Positions 1-13,052 of a stretch of DNA of 64,000 nucleotides are shown one piece after another (within the stretch, counting starts at the first letter, position 1; the number at the start of each line of letters is the position of its first letter). The DNA lies in NCBI GenBank assembly GCA_964036155.1, contig OZ038422.1:30775201-30839200 (forward strand), read 5' to 3'. The stretch is from Diploscapter coronatus. Its lineage: Eukaryota > Nematoda > Chromadorea > Rhabditida > Rhabditidae. The notes beneath the pieces are model-generated. The model was not told the DNA's origin, searched no databases, and was given only the letters and a program-made list of their open reading frames with translations. The translations under genes were made by a program, and so were the position numbers.

Positions 1-489
1 GACGCGATTCTTCTATCATGCGATGTTGATCTTGTATTTTTTCATTCCAAATCCTGCACACATCATCGCGCATCTATAGAGTCAAAGTATCCAGAAAGTG
101 CAAGAACCAAGCTGTCACAAGCTCAAGAAACAGTGTAGGCTTTATAGACTTCTAGAAACCCGATAATGCTCTGCGCTGCGGAAAAAGACGCGGAAAGATA
201 AACTGATCAACAAATTGATAAACAGACGAACACAGCTAGCTGCAAGAGGATGTGAGAGTGTCTCGAAGCAGAGAGAAGGCGGAAAGAGAGGCCGTACAGC
301 AAAAATCTTGTGAATCTTGTGATCGCAATTGATTTCAACGCTAAGAACAACAAAAATGATCATCATTGCTTAGGGGATTCCCCCATTCCTCTGTTTGCGT
401 ACCACATCACTCCCCTCTCTTCTTCTTGGCTTGTCGCTGACAGCCTCTTTTTGCTTCTCCCCGAGTCTCTATTTCATCTCCTCTTTTAG

Positions 490-2022
490 TCGACAAAAAG
501 CCGGTTTCGACCACAGCGCATTTACGTAATTGCGATGCTAACTACGAAAACAGTAACGAGAATACACTAATGAAGAAGCTTCTCGTGCAAATGTCGAATC
601 GTACAGTATCGAAATTTCGATATATTTCTTTAAAACGAGAAGATCAAGAATGTTGCACGAAATCTGAAATTGTAGAAATCGTTGCCGAACTGGGTGAGAA
701 CGACGAGAAGAAGATCAACCGAACACAGCGGTGGTCGCAGAAAATCAAGTCGAACGTCAACACCGTGGCTGAAGAGCTCGAGAACGTCATTATGCAAATC
801 GGAATCAATGACCAGTGAGTTATCCATTTTATTCGTTTTATCGAACATGATAGAAGAATGAAACATTAGGAAAAACAATCCTCATCACTTCTATTATGAC
901 GAGTCGAGCATCATTAAAATTTCTTCACATTGAATTTAACACTCTTCCACTTTACGTTGACTCTCTTGACATAGGTTTCTCTGAGTCATTCCATTTTGAT
1001 CAACTCTATCTCAGTTATACGTCCTTCTTAAAAAATGAAATGCGTAGTGCTTGTCAGAATTAGTGCAAAAACTCGTGCGATATACATCTTCTCACCATTT
1101 GTCCTACTTCTCCAATTCCAAGTTGCATATCAACGACAAATATTCTCGTTTTGGGTCTGATTGAGTGCAGGCGCACCTAGTCTCCTTAGATTCGCTTCCA
1201 GAACTGTTCGATGGTCGGATTGCCCCCGCAAATATGCAAAAATGCAAAGCGGGAATGGGTACATGTTTGTGACATGGTAATAAAATAGCAATAAACTGAC
1301 AGCCAAATCTAAGTCAATCTGCCTAATTCTCTCGTTCCTTCAAGTCTCTCATCCATCAGCCATCTCCATAACTTTATCATTGAACATTCTCCTTATCAAC
1401 GAAATGATATCTTCTCTTCTCACATATGTCTGCTGCGTCTGCAATGAATACATAAATAATTCGGATCTCAAAAAGGATGAACGTTTTTCCCCCCTATAAC
1501 ATTATGGGCAGTTCTAGGAGTTAATCAGAAAAGTGACGCGGTTTTATCAAAGATTGAAAGGCTGAAAACCAACTGTTCACAAGAAGCTGTGAAATAAATG
1601 CTGAAATGATAGAAATTCTACCAAATCAGTGAAAATCTTCAAGAAAATCCAATTGTTAAAAAAAAAAAACTAAAAGTTAAAAAGGCCTTTACAAATAGTG
1701 CTGTCAAATGATAAAAATCAAAAGATAATCCAAGTTATAAAAAATCCATATTAAAATTCCTACTTTCAGATTCGCCTACACTCATCGAATTTCCGAAGAG
1801 GACACTGCATCTGAGAAAACTGTCGAAACTCTTGATGAGAAGAAGAACTCTACAGTCGAAGCAGTGAAAGAAGTGCAGATGCTGGCAGCGAAACAGGCCG
1901 AGTGGGAACGACAGTTCCAGCTGAGGAGGTCTTTGAGGCACACTGCTCACGAGAAAATCGCCCAATTGAGAAGGGCGGTCAGTTCACCAGATCTGACTGA
2001 TGCCGTACCTGATGAACAGTAA
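490..2022 (+). CDS. 3' part of a charged, helical (coiled-coil-like) protein, unrecognised
   Basis: Two exons, 490-814 and 1770-2022, joined by an intron starting GTGAGT and ending TTTCAG; the phases match (2+1). The first exon is open back to a good acceptor (CTCTTTTAG) at 489. The methionine at 570 is therefore probably internal, and upstream exons lie nearer to or beyond the left edge; if 570 were the start, the protein would have 165 residues. The sequence is very rich in E, K, R and Q with long helix-like runs (around VKEVQMLAAKQAEWERQFQ) and ends SSPDLTDAVPDEQ. No signal peptide or membrane segment is seen. I do not recognise a family. It lies about 1.9 kb from the convergent 6-phosphogluconate dehydrogenase gene. 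Coding status is supported by exon GC content and the clean splice join. Confidence 0.65.
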
Positions 2023-3904
2023 AGAATCGCGGGCTAGTTAACGACACGATTTGATGGACTTTGCAGAACATCCCAAATCTCGCTAATAATTTCATACGGC
2101 AAAGTTCATTAGATTACAACTTCATGTATTCTATAAAGCCTCCTCCGTAGATCAGAAATGTTTTGCCTTCAAGCTTACAAAATTGCTTAGGAAAGTATGC
2201 AGTTATTGTCGAAATTTTGCAACCAAGAAAACTTGGATAGATATGATTGAATGTTGTCAGACATACCAGATAAAAATCATGCTTGTTTGCATAATTTCGA
2301 CAGTAACTGCATCATCGTAAACTTCATCAGACGTTGATTTTCTAATCACTAACCAATTTTAGCATTTTACTCGCCAAATTCGACGTGAGTGCATTTGCAC
2401 TTGAATGTTTATCTAATTGTCGAGTACCATCATACTCATTCACTACATCTGCATGCAGCAAATCTCTCGATTAGAGGACACTAATATGCTAGAATGATAA
2501 TGGGGAATGAAGGGATTCTCCCTTATCATTCGCATATCACGTTTATCATTCACTTGTCATCTGCACAATTGATTGAAATTCATTTCCAAGGGGATCTGAA
2601 TAAGAAAAATGGGGATTTTCCCAGAAACAACAAAATAACGAAGATAAAAATGGAACTTTTCCCGAAACACTTATTTTTATGATGTTGTACGGAATCGAGT
2701 TTTCAAATGTTTCAAATCCGTACAACTTCCATGCTTCTAATTCATGCGTTTCTGGAAATTTAAATCTTTATCAAATTTCATGTAAGATCTGAACATTTCT
2801 CCTGACTTGCTCTACCGAATTCTAACAAGTCAAGGGCCATACTATTCCTAGGGTTTTCATTTCTAATTTTATGCATTTCATTTTACTTTTCAGTCTTTGA
2901 TTTTTATTGCTTTACAGTATTTTTGTGCGTTTGGACAAGGCATATTCCTATATCATTTTTCACTTTTTTTGTATTTAGAAATGTTTTCTTCGCAAAAAAT
3001 ACTCTTGTATTTTCAATGATCTTCCATTTTACTCATCATATCAATTTATTTGGGTGCGTGAATGTGCTGTTGCCAAATAAAATAATTTTTAGTTTTATCA
3101 AATTAGTCACCTTATTTTCTGTAAAAAGTCACCCACTTTTGGTAACAACATTCATGCACCTTCAAATTTGACCGAGTTATTGTCTAACTCATTTTACTTT
3201 CCATGTTTTCTGAACTTCTAAGATTCGTGCAATTTTCTGTATGCTACATTATAAAGCGGGTTTTCGACGCTTTTATTCTAATAACATAAAATTTTATGGT
3301 TTTAAAATTTATCTTTTTGATAAAATAAGGCAGATAAAATCAACGCATGCACTTTATGCAAATGAAAAGTTAGAAATTTTAGATCATTTTAGAGTTTTAG
3401 CAAATTTCAGAGAATTAGGATAAATCTAAATCACAAATTGGTATTTGATCCGAGTTGACACAACCGTGTCCCTTTCATACTTAGAGTGATCAATAAATGT
3501 GTAATGCACTTTTAAAACTTCTAATAAAAGCTCAATCCGAAAATCGAATTTAAGAAATCTAAAACTAATGAACAAAAATAAAATATGTTCTTCGGGTAAA
3601 AAATACTATCAGATAAAACTTCGGTGGATTGCAAGTATTGCAATTTCTATAACTAGACTGAAAGATAAAATACTTTTCTTCTGGTAAGATACGTTATCCA
3701 GTTTCCTAGTCTTTCAAAGTTTAGCATGAGAATCTGAATTTTCAAGAAATATCAACAACACAAAAAATCTACGACTAAAATAAGGTATAAAGTACTTCTC
3801 TCCGATAAAAATTGTCCCAATGTCTATATTTGTTGTTGTTTTTTTTTTCAAAGCTTAGGATGAGTCTGAACTTGCCAAGAATGTCAGAATGCAACCTTTC
3901 CTCC
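2023..3904. other. intergenic, no gene seen
   Basis: AT-rich sequence between two convergent genes. Short open frames on both strands lack good splice context or protein-like composition. I see no repeat with clear ends. Confidence 0.5.
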
Positions 3905-6900
3905 CTATGCCTGATATGCGTTGCTGGTCACCCTGCCCCCATGTCCCGTCCAGTTGGTGTGAACCCATTTTCCTGGCGCAGAAAGTAGTTCGTAGGTGTG
4001 CGCACCGAAGTAATCTCGCTGAGCTTGGATCACGTTAGCGGGAACGACCTGAATGATTTTCATAAAAATGAAAGAGAAAAGTGCGTTATTTTTCAGGAAA
4101 GAATTGCGTGATTTGAAATAGACAGAATTGTCTAAAAATTTCAAATCAGAATTTTTGAAATTTGTAAATCTCTGTAACTTTCATTTTCAGAACGAGAAAA
4201 AATAGAATTAAGAAAATTTCCAACCTCATTCGAATATCCATCATAGAAAGCGAGTGCAGTAGAAAACGCAGGAACGGGAATTCCGAGTCGGACTGCAGAA
4301 GCGACAACTTCACGCCAACTATCGGTCGCCTCCGAGATCGCTTTTGTGAAGAAATCATCGAGCAGCAGATTGGAGAGGGCGGGATTCTTGTCGAACGCCT
4401 TCTTGATGTCACCAAGGAATCTGAAAATCAAGTGTTTATTTTTACAAACTCAGCAACATGATAATCAGACTATCACAAAAAAGCTGTAATATCCAGGACT
4501 AATCGTTCATACTTCGAATGGCTGGTGTGTTCGCAATTTACAAAAATTGATGTATTGTTTTCAATCAAAAACACAATCCTTGTTCGAATAAATTATTACC
4601 TGGATCTGATAATGCATCCTCCCCTCCACATCAAGGCGATAGCGCCGAAATTCAGGTCCCATTTGAATTGCTGTGACGCTTCTCTCAGCAGCATGAAGCC
4701 TTGCGCGTAGGAGACGATCTTTGAGGCGTACAGGGCCTAAAATCATCAATTCATCCCCCATTCTTTCCTTTGATTGAACAAAGTCTCATTCTTGAAAAGT
4801 ATTGAAGCTTATGAGAAAGAATAATATCGATAAAGAAAGAAAGAAAGAAAGAACGACAAGCAATTAAAATTCTCACCTTGGAAATCTTGTGGATGAAAGC
4901 GTGCTTGTCGGGAATGATTTTGCTCGCGTCCACATTGGGTCGGGGCAATCTTCTCGAGGCCTCCACTCTCTCGTCCTTCAACGCAGACAGACAACGAGCG
5001 AATACGGCTTCTCCTGAAGATCGAGAAATTAAAGACGCATATTTTATAGAATTTGACAAAATGAAGAAAAATAAGGGGTGTCATTGATGAAAACGTGAAA
5101 TTTACCGATCAAAGTGACAGGAATTCCATAGTCGAGAGCGGCGAAGCAGGTCCATTTCCCAGTGCCTTTCTGGAAAAATAGTGTTCGAAAATTAAAATAA
5201 AATCTAAAGAATAAGAGAAAAACGCCAATACATACAAAATTTTACCTGTCCAGCAGCATCCCTGATTTGCGGCAACACGTGTTTGCCATTTTCATCCTTG
5301 AATCTCAGAATGTTGGCCGTGATTTCGATGAGGAACGAGTCCAATTCGCCCTTGTTCCATGTATCCATTACCTGAAAATTAAAAAAAAAAGTCATTTTGA
5401 AAATTCCTTTTTCTTCATTCTCTCGATCAAGTTTCTAGTAAACGACTAAAGTTTCATTCATTTAGCAAGGCAAAAATGAAAAAAATAGTTAGATAGAAAT
5501 CTTGAATTCTTCATTTACCCATCAAGACTTTCCTTTAGGAATAATACGAAGATTTATCTTCTTTGAAAAGCGATTCTTAGGAAGGTTCAGTAAAAATTTT
5601 GCTTTTCCTCAAGAATGAAAAATCAATTTATAAATGTGTACCTCAGCCATTTGATCGTAATCGAGTCCAGCAGCCTTTCTGAGCAGGTCACAGGCCTCAG
5701 CAATCAGCTGCATGTCACCGTATTCGATGCCGTTGTGCACCATCTTCACGAAATGTCCAGAACCCGCTTTTCCGACCTAAAGGTAAAAAAACACATTTTG
5801 GATAGTTCAGTTTTGTATGAGTCCATTGTTCATGAGATATAAAATTAGAATTAGCTTTTGTTTGATTATTTCGAAAATATATTGGTGCTGTTTTAGCTTT
5901 ACTTTTCAATATTATTTCCCCTAAAGATATTCGAACTTCATGAAAAAGAAGGAGAAGAAAGCTCTTCCAAATTGTATCAAGTTTACCCAATCGCAGCACG
6001 GCTCTCCCTCGGCCTTGGCAGCGATTTTCTGGAAGATCTGTTTGAGATGAGGCCAGGCTGCCTCAGATCCGCCAGGCATAAGAGAAGGCCCATAGCGGGC
6101 GCCTGAAATTCTTCCGATATTATTCTTTACCAGCGAATTTTTAGATTCAACGATAATGTTTCAATAGTCCCAAGTATCAATTCATGTCGAAACATAAGTT
6201 TCAAATTCTTCTTGATCTTTTCTAAATCAGACAAGTATAAAGTGTATTCGAAAAAGACCTTTCAAATTCATTATTCGAAGTTGTTTGTAGCTTAACTTTC
6301 TACAAAATTTCATAATTTAACCTTTTTTTGAAATGCCATATCATAAATGAGCATATTTGTTCTATTTCTTTTCGTAGTTGAGTGAAAATTGTCTTAGTCG
6401 AGTAAATAAAAAAGGGTAGTGAAAGAGTAAAAGTGAGGGGGAAGGGTTGCTTAGCAACCGTAGCTGATCAGCAAGAATGGGAGAAGAGAATGCAGGATAG
6501 GTAGACATCACTTTTTCTAGGTTCGAGAACTGCATTTTATCTAAATTACTAGTTTATCGTATCTCTTATTCATCAAGCTTCGCTAATTCTGCATTTTAGC
6601 TCTAACTTTAAAACTTCCTCACTTTTAACAATAACCAGAATACAAGAGTATTCATCATTTCTCTCTGAATTCTACATTTTAAACTTAAGTTTTATAAAAT
6701 TATTAGGTTTCTTGTATTTTTCTCTATTGCCAAATCTTATTCGTCTTCCATTTTCAGATTCTATCCTGCTAAGTCCCTCAAATTTCATCATATCATTTCT
6801 AAAGAGGCATAAAATTTAATCCGCTTACGAAACAAAAAATGCGTAATCCATATTCTTTACTTCTTCAGATCTTATAAATCTGATACTTTCAGCAACCTTT

Positions 6901-9900
6901 TTCTTCACTTTACCTATCCTATCTCGTTTCTAATAGGTTCAAGTAAATAGCAAAGGTTTGCCTAAATTCCCAAGTTCCTTCGTAATTTTTAATTTCTTCC
7001 GATGTGCTCTATATTAAACTGTTCCATTTAAGGATAAAATGGTGCTTCCCTCTACCGGTAGCATAACAAGAACGAGTTCTGGGCAGGACAGTCCGTCTGT
7101 GATGAGTCGGACGAGCATTTCTGAGGGAGAAACCCGCACTCCTCCTTCACTTTCGCGACATTCCAGCCAGAGCAGCTTGAAGAATGCTCCCTGGAGCAGA
7201 TCTTCTAGTCAGCCGGGATGGAGAAGTGAAAAAAGATGTAAGAAACTACTAGGTCTTGCCTTATTTCTGGAAGATTTTCAAAATTTAAAATTATGATCTT
7301 CCGCTTCTCTTCGAAAGAAAATAATTATGTGTTACAGAAAACGCTGAAAAATTTGAATTTTAGACATCGAAGTTGACGACCATACCTGGTCATATCTGTA
7401 CGAAGAAGAGTCGCAGGGGTAAAAACCTCATAATTTCTGGGGAATTTCTAAAAACGAATAAATTTAGACACCCAATTATGGGCTTTGGTAGTGTGCCTAT
7501 CGCCTCCTACGAAAACATCGCAAAATTGCCCGATAGAAGCCTCAAAGTTAGGAATATAACTTGGAATATCAATGAAAAGGTATTTTTCTCTTTGTTATTT
7601 CGAAATTTCCAAGAAATTATTTTAGTCCGTCAAAATTCTCGATCATCTCACACAGTTTCTATTGAATATCGAAGATTCTGAGATGGGAGATATGGTCACG
7701 ATTTCTCTGCAGGAGATACCGCCGGGGACCAAGTGAGTCAAAGAGTTGCCTTCCAATATTTTTCGAAATGTTACCCTATAAAGTGTTTCATCAGAATGTT
7801 TTTCTCGAAAAATCCGAAATTTTTAGAACCTTCCATGAAGATGCCTTGAAAGTTCTCGCCCCAGCGTTGTCAAATCACACCCTCTACTATTCCCTTCGAT
7901 ATTGGAGTCAAATGCTTCTGATCTATATTAGAAGACAGCACATCAAATTTGCGATCGGTAGAAAAATCCTCAAAAAGTCACAAGTTTTACAACTTTCAGA
8001 ACCCTCCTCCCAATTTGTACCGAGTGCCCCAATTGTGAAACCAGTCCGAACAAAAGGAGCCATAGGAGTTTGTTTGAGGCTTTACCAGAGATGGATAGTT
8101 ATTATCGCCTGCCATTTATCGCGTGAGTTTTTTCACCTTTAAATTTTCAATAATGCTAAAAATTTCGAACTGAAAAATCAATTACAAGGGTAAATGTTCT
8201 TAAATTTTGAAAAATTCAGTTTTTTCTTAATAAAAATTAGCAAATTTTAGATTCTGCTCTCCAACAACGGGTCAACGATTATCATAAGTTGATCAAGACT
8301 TTTTCCTTTCCACCTCTCAAAAAATTTCATGGGTCTGACAGCATTTTTTCTGCTGATGTAAATTTAGCCTTCATTACTTTCAAAAAAAGAAAATTTCAGG
8401 CAATAATTTGGACGGGAGATTTGAATTTTCGTGTGCCGGAAGATATCAAAATCGACTGGAAAAAGTCGCTGGTTTCTTTGGAAAGCGACATCAATGAAGC
8501 CATCAAGAATGACGAGTTGGCAGTCGTCAAACATAAAGGTTTCAGTTTTTCCTTTGAAAAATTTCTGAAAAGTTTTACTTCAGCCTTAGCGTTTGTCGAA
8601 TTTACCGAGGCACAAATCCGATTTGTGCCTACTCACAAATTCGTTTTGGGCACCGAAGACTATGTAGCCCGAAAGAATCCGTCTTACACGGTATGAGAAA
8701 CTAGAATCTTTTGTATCAATAAAATGAGAACAATGAAATGGAGATGAATGGCTTATTGTTAGCTAGTATAAAGACACCTTATATTTTTTGCTAAATTTTC
8801 GATTCCTGAGTGTTACAATTTTCAGGACCGAATTTTGCACTGGTCAAAACAGCCTGAATGGGCTCAAGTACTTGAATACAATTCCGTAAATGGGCCTACT
8901 CAGTCCGACCATAAGCCCGTTTACGCTGTCTTGCGGTAATTTTTTAACCCTCTTCGAAATTCCATAATAACTTTTAGATTGAACGTCATCACAAAACCAA
9001 TTCCAGAAAGATATTATAGCACTATAGCTAGCCAGTCTAGATCTTCTACGGATTTAGGTAACACTTTTTTTTTCGGAGTTTACGAATAGGGATATTTTCA
9101 GATACCGTACTCCAAACTTGCATGAGTCTGGATGAACAAACCTAATCTAATCTTAGTTTTTAAAATCAAGAAAACCTCATTTTAATTTTTTCTATTGCCT
9201 TGTATGACTTTTTTTAGTTTTCCGGTGAAATAAAGTTTTTTTTTTTTTTTTTAATTTAGAAAAGAAAAATTAAAGACCGACCTTCCTCCCCTCCAGAAAC
9301 ACCGCAGCCAACGAAATGAAAGCCTTTCTTGGCGAGTTCTTCGGCACGACGCTGAAACGAAAGTAATTCATTTTCGAAAATTCCCAATTTCAAGTTTTTC
9401 TTTGATTGAATTTGGAGCTTCGAGAAAAAAATTAGACAGAAAATTCAAGTGGTTCTGAAAAATCAACATGAAGAAACAGCAGGGCAAATGGTCAAAAGTC
9501 AAAGTAACAGAATTTATGAATTGATCTATTCTAGCAAATCTTAAAAAATGGCATTTTCCAACTTTGAGTATGCAAATCGCAAAATACCGTTTCATTTAGA
9601 ATAGGAAATTTATAGCCAATTTCATACATCATTTTCTCACTATCTTATGGATATGCATCTTCAAAACGTACTTTTGGATTATAATAAAAAGTGCCTACAT
9701 TGGAATCGTGATACTCGGAGTTTCCCCCGTCGATGACGATGTCTCCCGGCTCGAGGTGCGGCACGATCTGCTCGATCATCGCGTCCACGGCCTCGCCCGC
9801 CTTCACCAACATCATTATGCGACGTGGCTTCTTTAGCTTTCTGAAAAGTTCAATCATTTTTAATTTTTTTTCCGACAAAAAAGTTAACATTTTTATCTAG

Positions 9901-10378
9901 GCCTCAATATCATTTTTTTTAAATTCGAAATGAAATTTTTAAAAATAAGTGTGAAATGATGTGCAAAATTTTCAAGAATTTCAATGAGAGGAACAAATAA
10001 GAAAAACTAACGAGCACATCTCAGCGATGGAGTGCGCTCCGACAATGTTGGTTCCCTTCGCCTCGTTCGCCAGGAATTCATCCACCTTCGACACGGTGCG
10101 GTTGAAGGCGCACACCTGAACAGAAATAGAAAATTTAGAAAAATCATATTTTTTTTTTAAATCTTGTATCTTTCATTTTTGAAGAAAGGAACTCAAGTCA
10201 AAAAAGCGTTTGTTGTCCAAGATTCAAGGTGTCATTTCCACATCTTGCTTCTTTCTTTTCCGTTTAGAAAACTCATTTTGACTCTAACCGTGAATCCATT
10301 ATCGTTCATGTTGAGAATGAGATTCTGGCCCATCACGGCCAGCCCAATCACAGCGATGTCGGCTACAGGCTCGGACAT
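3905..10378 (-). CDS. PGD: 6-phosphogluconate dehydrogenase, decarboxylating (12 exons)
   Basis: Third step of the pentose phosphate pathway in the cytosol: 6-phosphogluconate + NADP+ to ribulose 5-phosphate + CO2 + NADPH. Exons: 10289-10378, 10012-10115, 9699-9840, 9282-9351, 5987-6102, 5642-5776, 5246-5371, 5106-5169, 4877-5013, 4600-4736, 4225-4420, 3905-4048. All junctions are GT-AG and in phase, giving 486 residues, the usual family length. Visible landmarks are the N-terminal Rossmann motif [23 protein letters not shown], the signature [20 protein letters not shown], the catalytic lysine in [15 protein letters not shown], and the conserved C-terminal tail ending [15 protein letters not shown]. 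Intron 4 (6103-9281) is unusually long and contains a whole gene on the other strand. C. elegans orthologue, from memory, is T25B9.9. Confidence 0.97.
7039..9145 (+). CDS. inpp-1: inositol polyphosphate 5-phosphatase (INPP5E type), nested in PGD intron 4
   Basis: Removes the 5-phosphate from phosphoinositides such as PI(4,5)P2 or PIP3; the INPP5E subgroup acts at cilia and endomembranes. Exons: 7039-7237, 7364-7418, 7468-7579, 7626-7732, 7827-7957, 8000-8122, 8251-8357, 8400-8538, 8584-8690, 8826-8935, 8978-9057, 9102-9145. All are GT-AG and in phase, giving 437 residues. The N-terminal 65 residues are Ser/Thr/Arg-rich and probably unstructured. The catalytic fold shows [19 protein letters not shown], the family motif WTGDLNFRV (usually GDLNYR), [13 protein letters not shown] and the closing [10 protein letters not shown]. 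The C terminus SLDEQT lacks a CAAX box, unlike mammalian INPP5E. Both it and its host gene look intact. C. elegans inpp-1 (T25B9.10) is, as I recall, next to the same PGD gene, which supports orthology. Confidence 0.92.
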
Positions 10379-12412
10379 TTTGTTGAGATTTCTGAAATCC
10401 GTTGACTAATTTCAAAATAGGAAAAAAACAAGACGAGCGACAAATCGATGAAATCATGAAATTCTTAAAAACATGTTCAGTGAATAGTTTCGAATTGTTT
10501 TCAAGAACTTTTGGTAATGAAATAATAGGATTTAGTCGGAAAACAAGGCGAAATTTTTCAATTTCAAAACGAGTATCTTCAATTTATATGAATGCCCTCC
10601 ACTTACGCTGTGAATAAAAGAAAATAGCGGAATGCAAGTGGAGTAAATATTTGAAAACGCCTACAAGAAAAATAGCCCCAATTTCAAAATGTTCGAAATG
10701 TCAAGTAGCATTGTCAAATGTCAAGAAGAGTGACAAAGTGACAAATTTCTTTGTCATTCAAACTTGTGAATGAATGAAAGTTACTCATTGAAAAATTAAT
10801 GGCGAGTGGATGTTTTTGAGTAATGAAAGTGAAGGGAAATGGAAAAAGGCAGAGAGGACAAATATGATGACAATTCGAGAGGGAAAGAGGCAGAGAAATT
10901 GAATCGGCCGACCTCAAACAACAGCAAGAAATGACAGAATGTTGTCTGGGATGCAAGGATGAGAATAAAAAAAGATTTGAACGCAAGAACGGATGGATTT
11001 TTCCATGAAATTTCGTATGTTAAACATGATTGAAAAATTGATTAATCTCGAGTTTTGCAAAATTTAGAAAATTAACCGGACTAGACACCTTTCGTAAGAT
11101 TTGAAATTTAACACTCGCGTCAGATCCGTAAAAATGCAAAAGGGGTAAAAATGACGGAAAAGCCTCGAAAATGATGAGAATTTTTCTTTGCTCTGTGGCG
11201 TTACAATTCGCACTAGAAGACGGACCGATAAGATTTAGTGGTGTTGCTAGTCGCCTTATGCCTTATCTATGGCCTGACCCGAAAATACAGAGAAACAAAA
11301 AGGAAAATCACGAACGAACACCAAAAATGCGAAAAAAATCGACAATTCGAATTTTGCTCAATCACAAAGGAGAAATGAGCAAGTTGCTAATACAAAGGAA
11401 ATCCAAAAATGATATTGTTGAACTTTGAAAAGAAAAATCTCGAAAATTTACGAGACAAGGCATAGTTCTTTCATTCAATATCTTTGTATAGGTAAATACA
11501 ATATATTCCCAAAGTTCCGGTACAAAAAAACGAAAAATAAAAATTTGCCTCTGTCGCGAAGTTTGTCAATTCGTTCAAAAAGTACGTCTTGCACTTACGT
11601 GTACAGAAAAGCGTGTGATGTAGGAAAACCAATAATTTTTTTCCTTTGAAAGATCGAGGGCAACCATCCATGAATCCGAAAAGATTTTCTCCAGAACTCT
11701 TCTAGAACATCGTCTGAAAATATCCCAAAATCGGATAAAATTTCGTCACTTCATCGGGTTACTGTAGCATTAATATAATATTTTTTGAAAAACTAATTTC
11801 GGAGAGTTGGAGAGCAAGTCGAACTCATTATGAAACTGCGAAATTTTATTTTCAGATTCATTACGTATTGAGTTCTATAACTTTTTAGGTGAATTTCTGG
11901 ACGATTTTTATCGTGTGATGTTAAACTTTTCAAAATATTTTCACTACAAAGGATTCTTTCGAAAATCTGTCTTCAGAGAGTTGTAAACTAGTCCCTTACG
12001 AATATTTTGACACCAAATTTATTAGAATCCGTGGAAGTTGGCGTCACTTCTATAAGTTTGAAGCTCGTCAATTTGTATTTGATGAATTTCACTTACTACA
12101 GTTCTCAAAACTGAGAATAAAAATTTTATTATTACTGTTTTGGACGAGAAATAATGCCTTTTTCAATATCCATGCAAAAAAAACCGCATGAAAAACGATC
12201 TAGGAAGCGCAATTTTTGAGGAGAACTCTTCCATAGTTAAGCGTTGCACACGCTGGTTGGCATGTTATGCCATCTTCTCGCTCCCAGAAGCGTCGTGTCT
12301 CGGGATTTTTATGATCAGAGGACTGAGACAGGCTGCCTGCACATGTTTTCATCGTTTTTCACCGGTGAAATGACAAAAAATTACAAGAACTTTGAGTTTT
12401 CCGGCGATGAGC
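10379..12412. other. upstream region of PGD, no gene recognised
   Basis: About 2 kb without a convincing exon. It includes a GA-rich stretch at 10.8-10.95 kb that could be part of the PGD promoter, but no specific site is identifiable. Confidence 0.45.
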
Positions 12413-12722
12413 TCAGCGCCGGATGAGTTGTTGAACTTTCTCACGTTCCTGACTGCGTTGTAGGTATCGCTCCGCAGCGAATCGAACCTCTTTCGAATGC
12501 CCTATCCACTCTTGTAATTTCTGTAAAGAAAATCCAATTAAATTGCGTTAATTAACGGTAATTAGCGAAAATTGGTTGCTTTCTCATTTCCTTTGTGAAA
12601 ATCGACTATTTCTCGCTCCTTTTCAGTGCGATATAAACCGCGCACGTAAAGAACATTGACCGGAATGCTCAAAGTACTGTACGACAATAGAAACTCGGAT
12701 GCTCAGATGGTCGCTCGGCCAT
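12413..12722 (-). CDS. small 50-residue basic helical protein, unrecognised
   Basis: Two exons, 12678-12722 and 12413-12520, with intron GTACTTTG...TTTACAG in phase 0. The start at 12722 reads MAERPSEHPSFYCRT and exon 2 reads KLQEWIGHSKEVRFAAERY and onward to a stop after LIRR. The second exon is strongly helical and charged, its GC content stands above the flanks, and its splice acceptor is good. More GC-rich sequence upstream (12.79-12.89 kb, minus strand) starts with MRSLHSVIAASRHLG and could be an alternative or additional 5' exon, but I cannot join it in phase. Function unknown; a compact helical protein like this could be a mitochondrial or complex-assembly small protein, which is only a guess. 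Confidence 0.45.
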
Positions 12723-13052
12723 ATGTTGCTGGATCATATCAAGAACGAAACAATTCGAAAGAAGACCGAGAGAAAGGCCGAAACTGAGATTCTAAGACCT
12801 AACAGGGACATGGAAGCCACCGGATTGAGGCCGAGCCTCGCTCTGAGCCGAGATGTCTGGAGGCGGCGATCACACTGTGCAGACTCCTCATCGGGATAAT
12901 GCCAGAGAAAAAGAAGAGTGTGCGCGAGAGTGGAGTTTCTTAGATTTATCACGATTTGAAATCAATCTATTTATTATTATATTACATATTATATATTTGA
13001 TATATTAAACCCGTATATTTGGAATACAATAGTTGCAAATTATGAATATGAC

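Noticed and set aside
4840..4860. GAAA microsatellite as a regulatory repeat
   Set aside because: Short simple repeat inside a PGD intron with no other support.
10714..10986. 90-residue minus-strand frame upstream of PGD
   Set aside because: Low-complexity S/L/P composition complementary to a GA-rich strand, no splice sites or start context.
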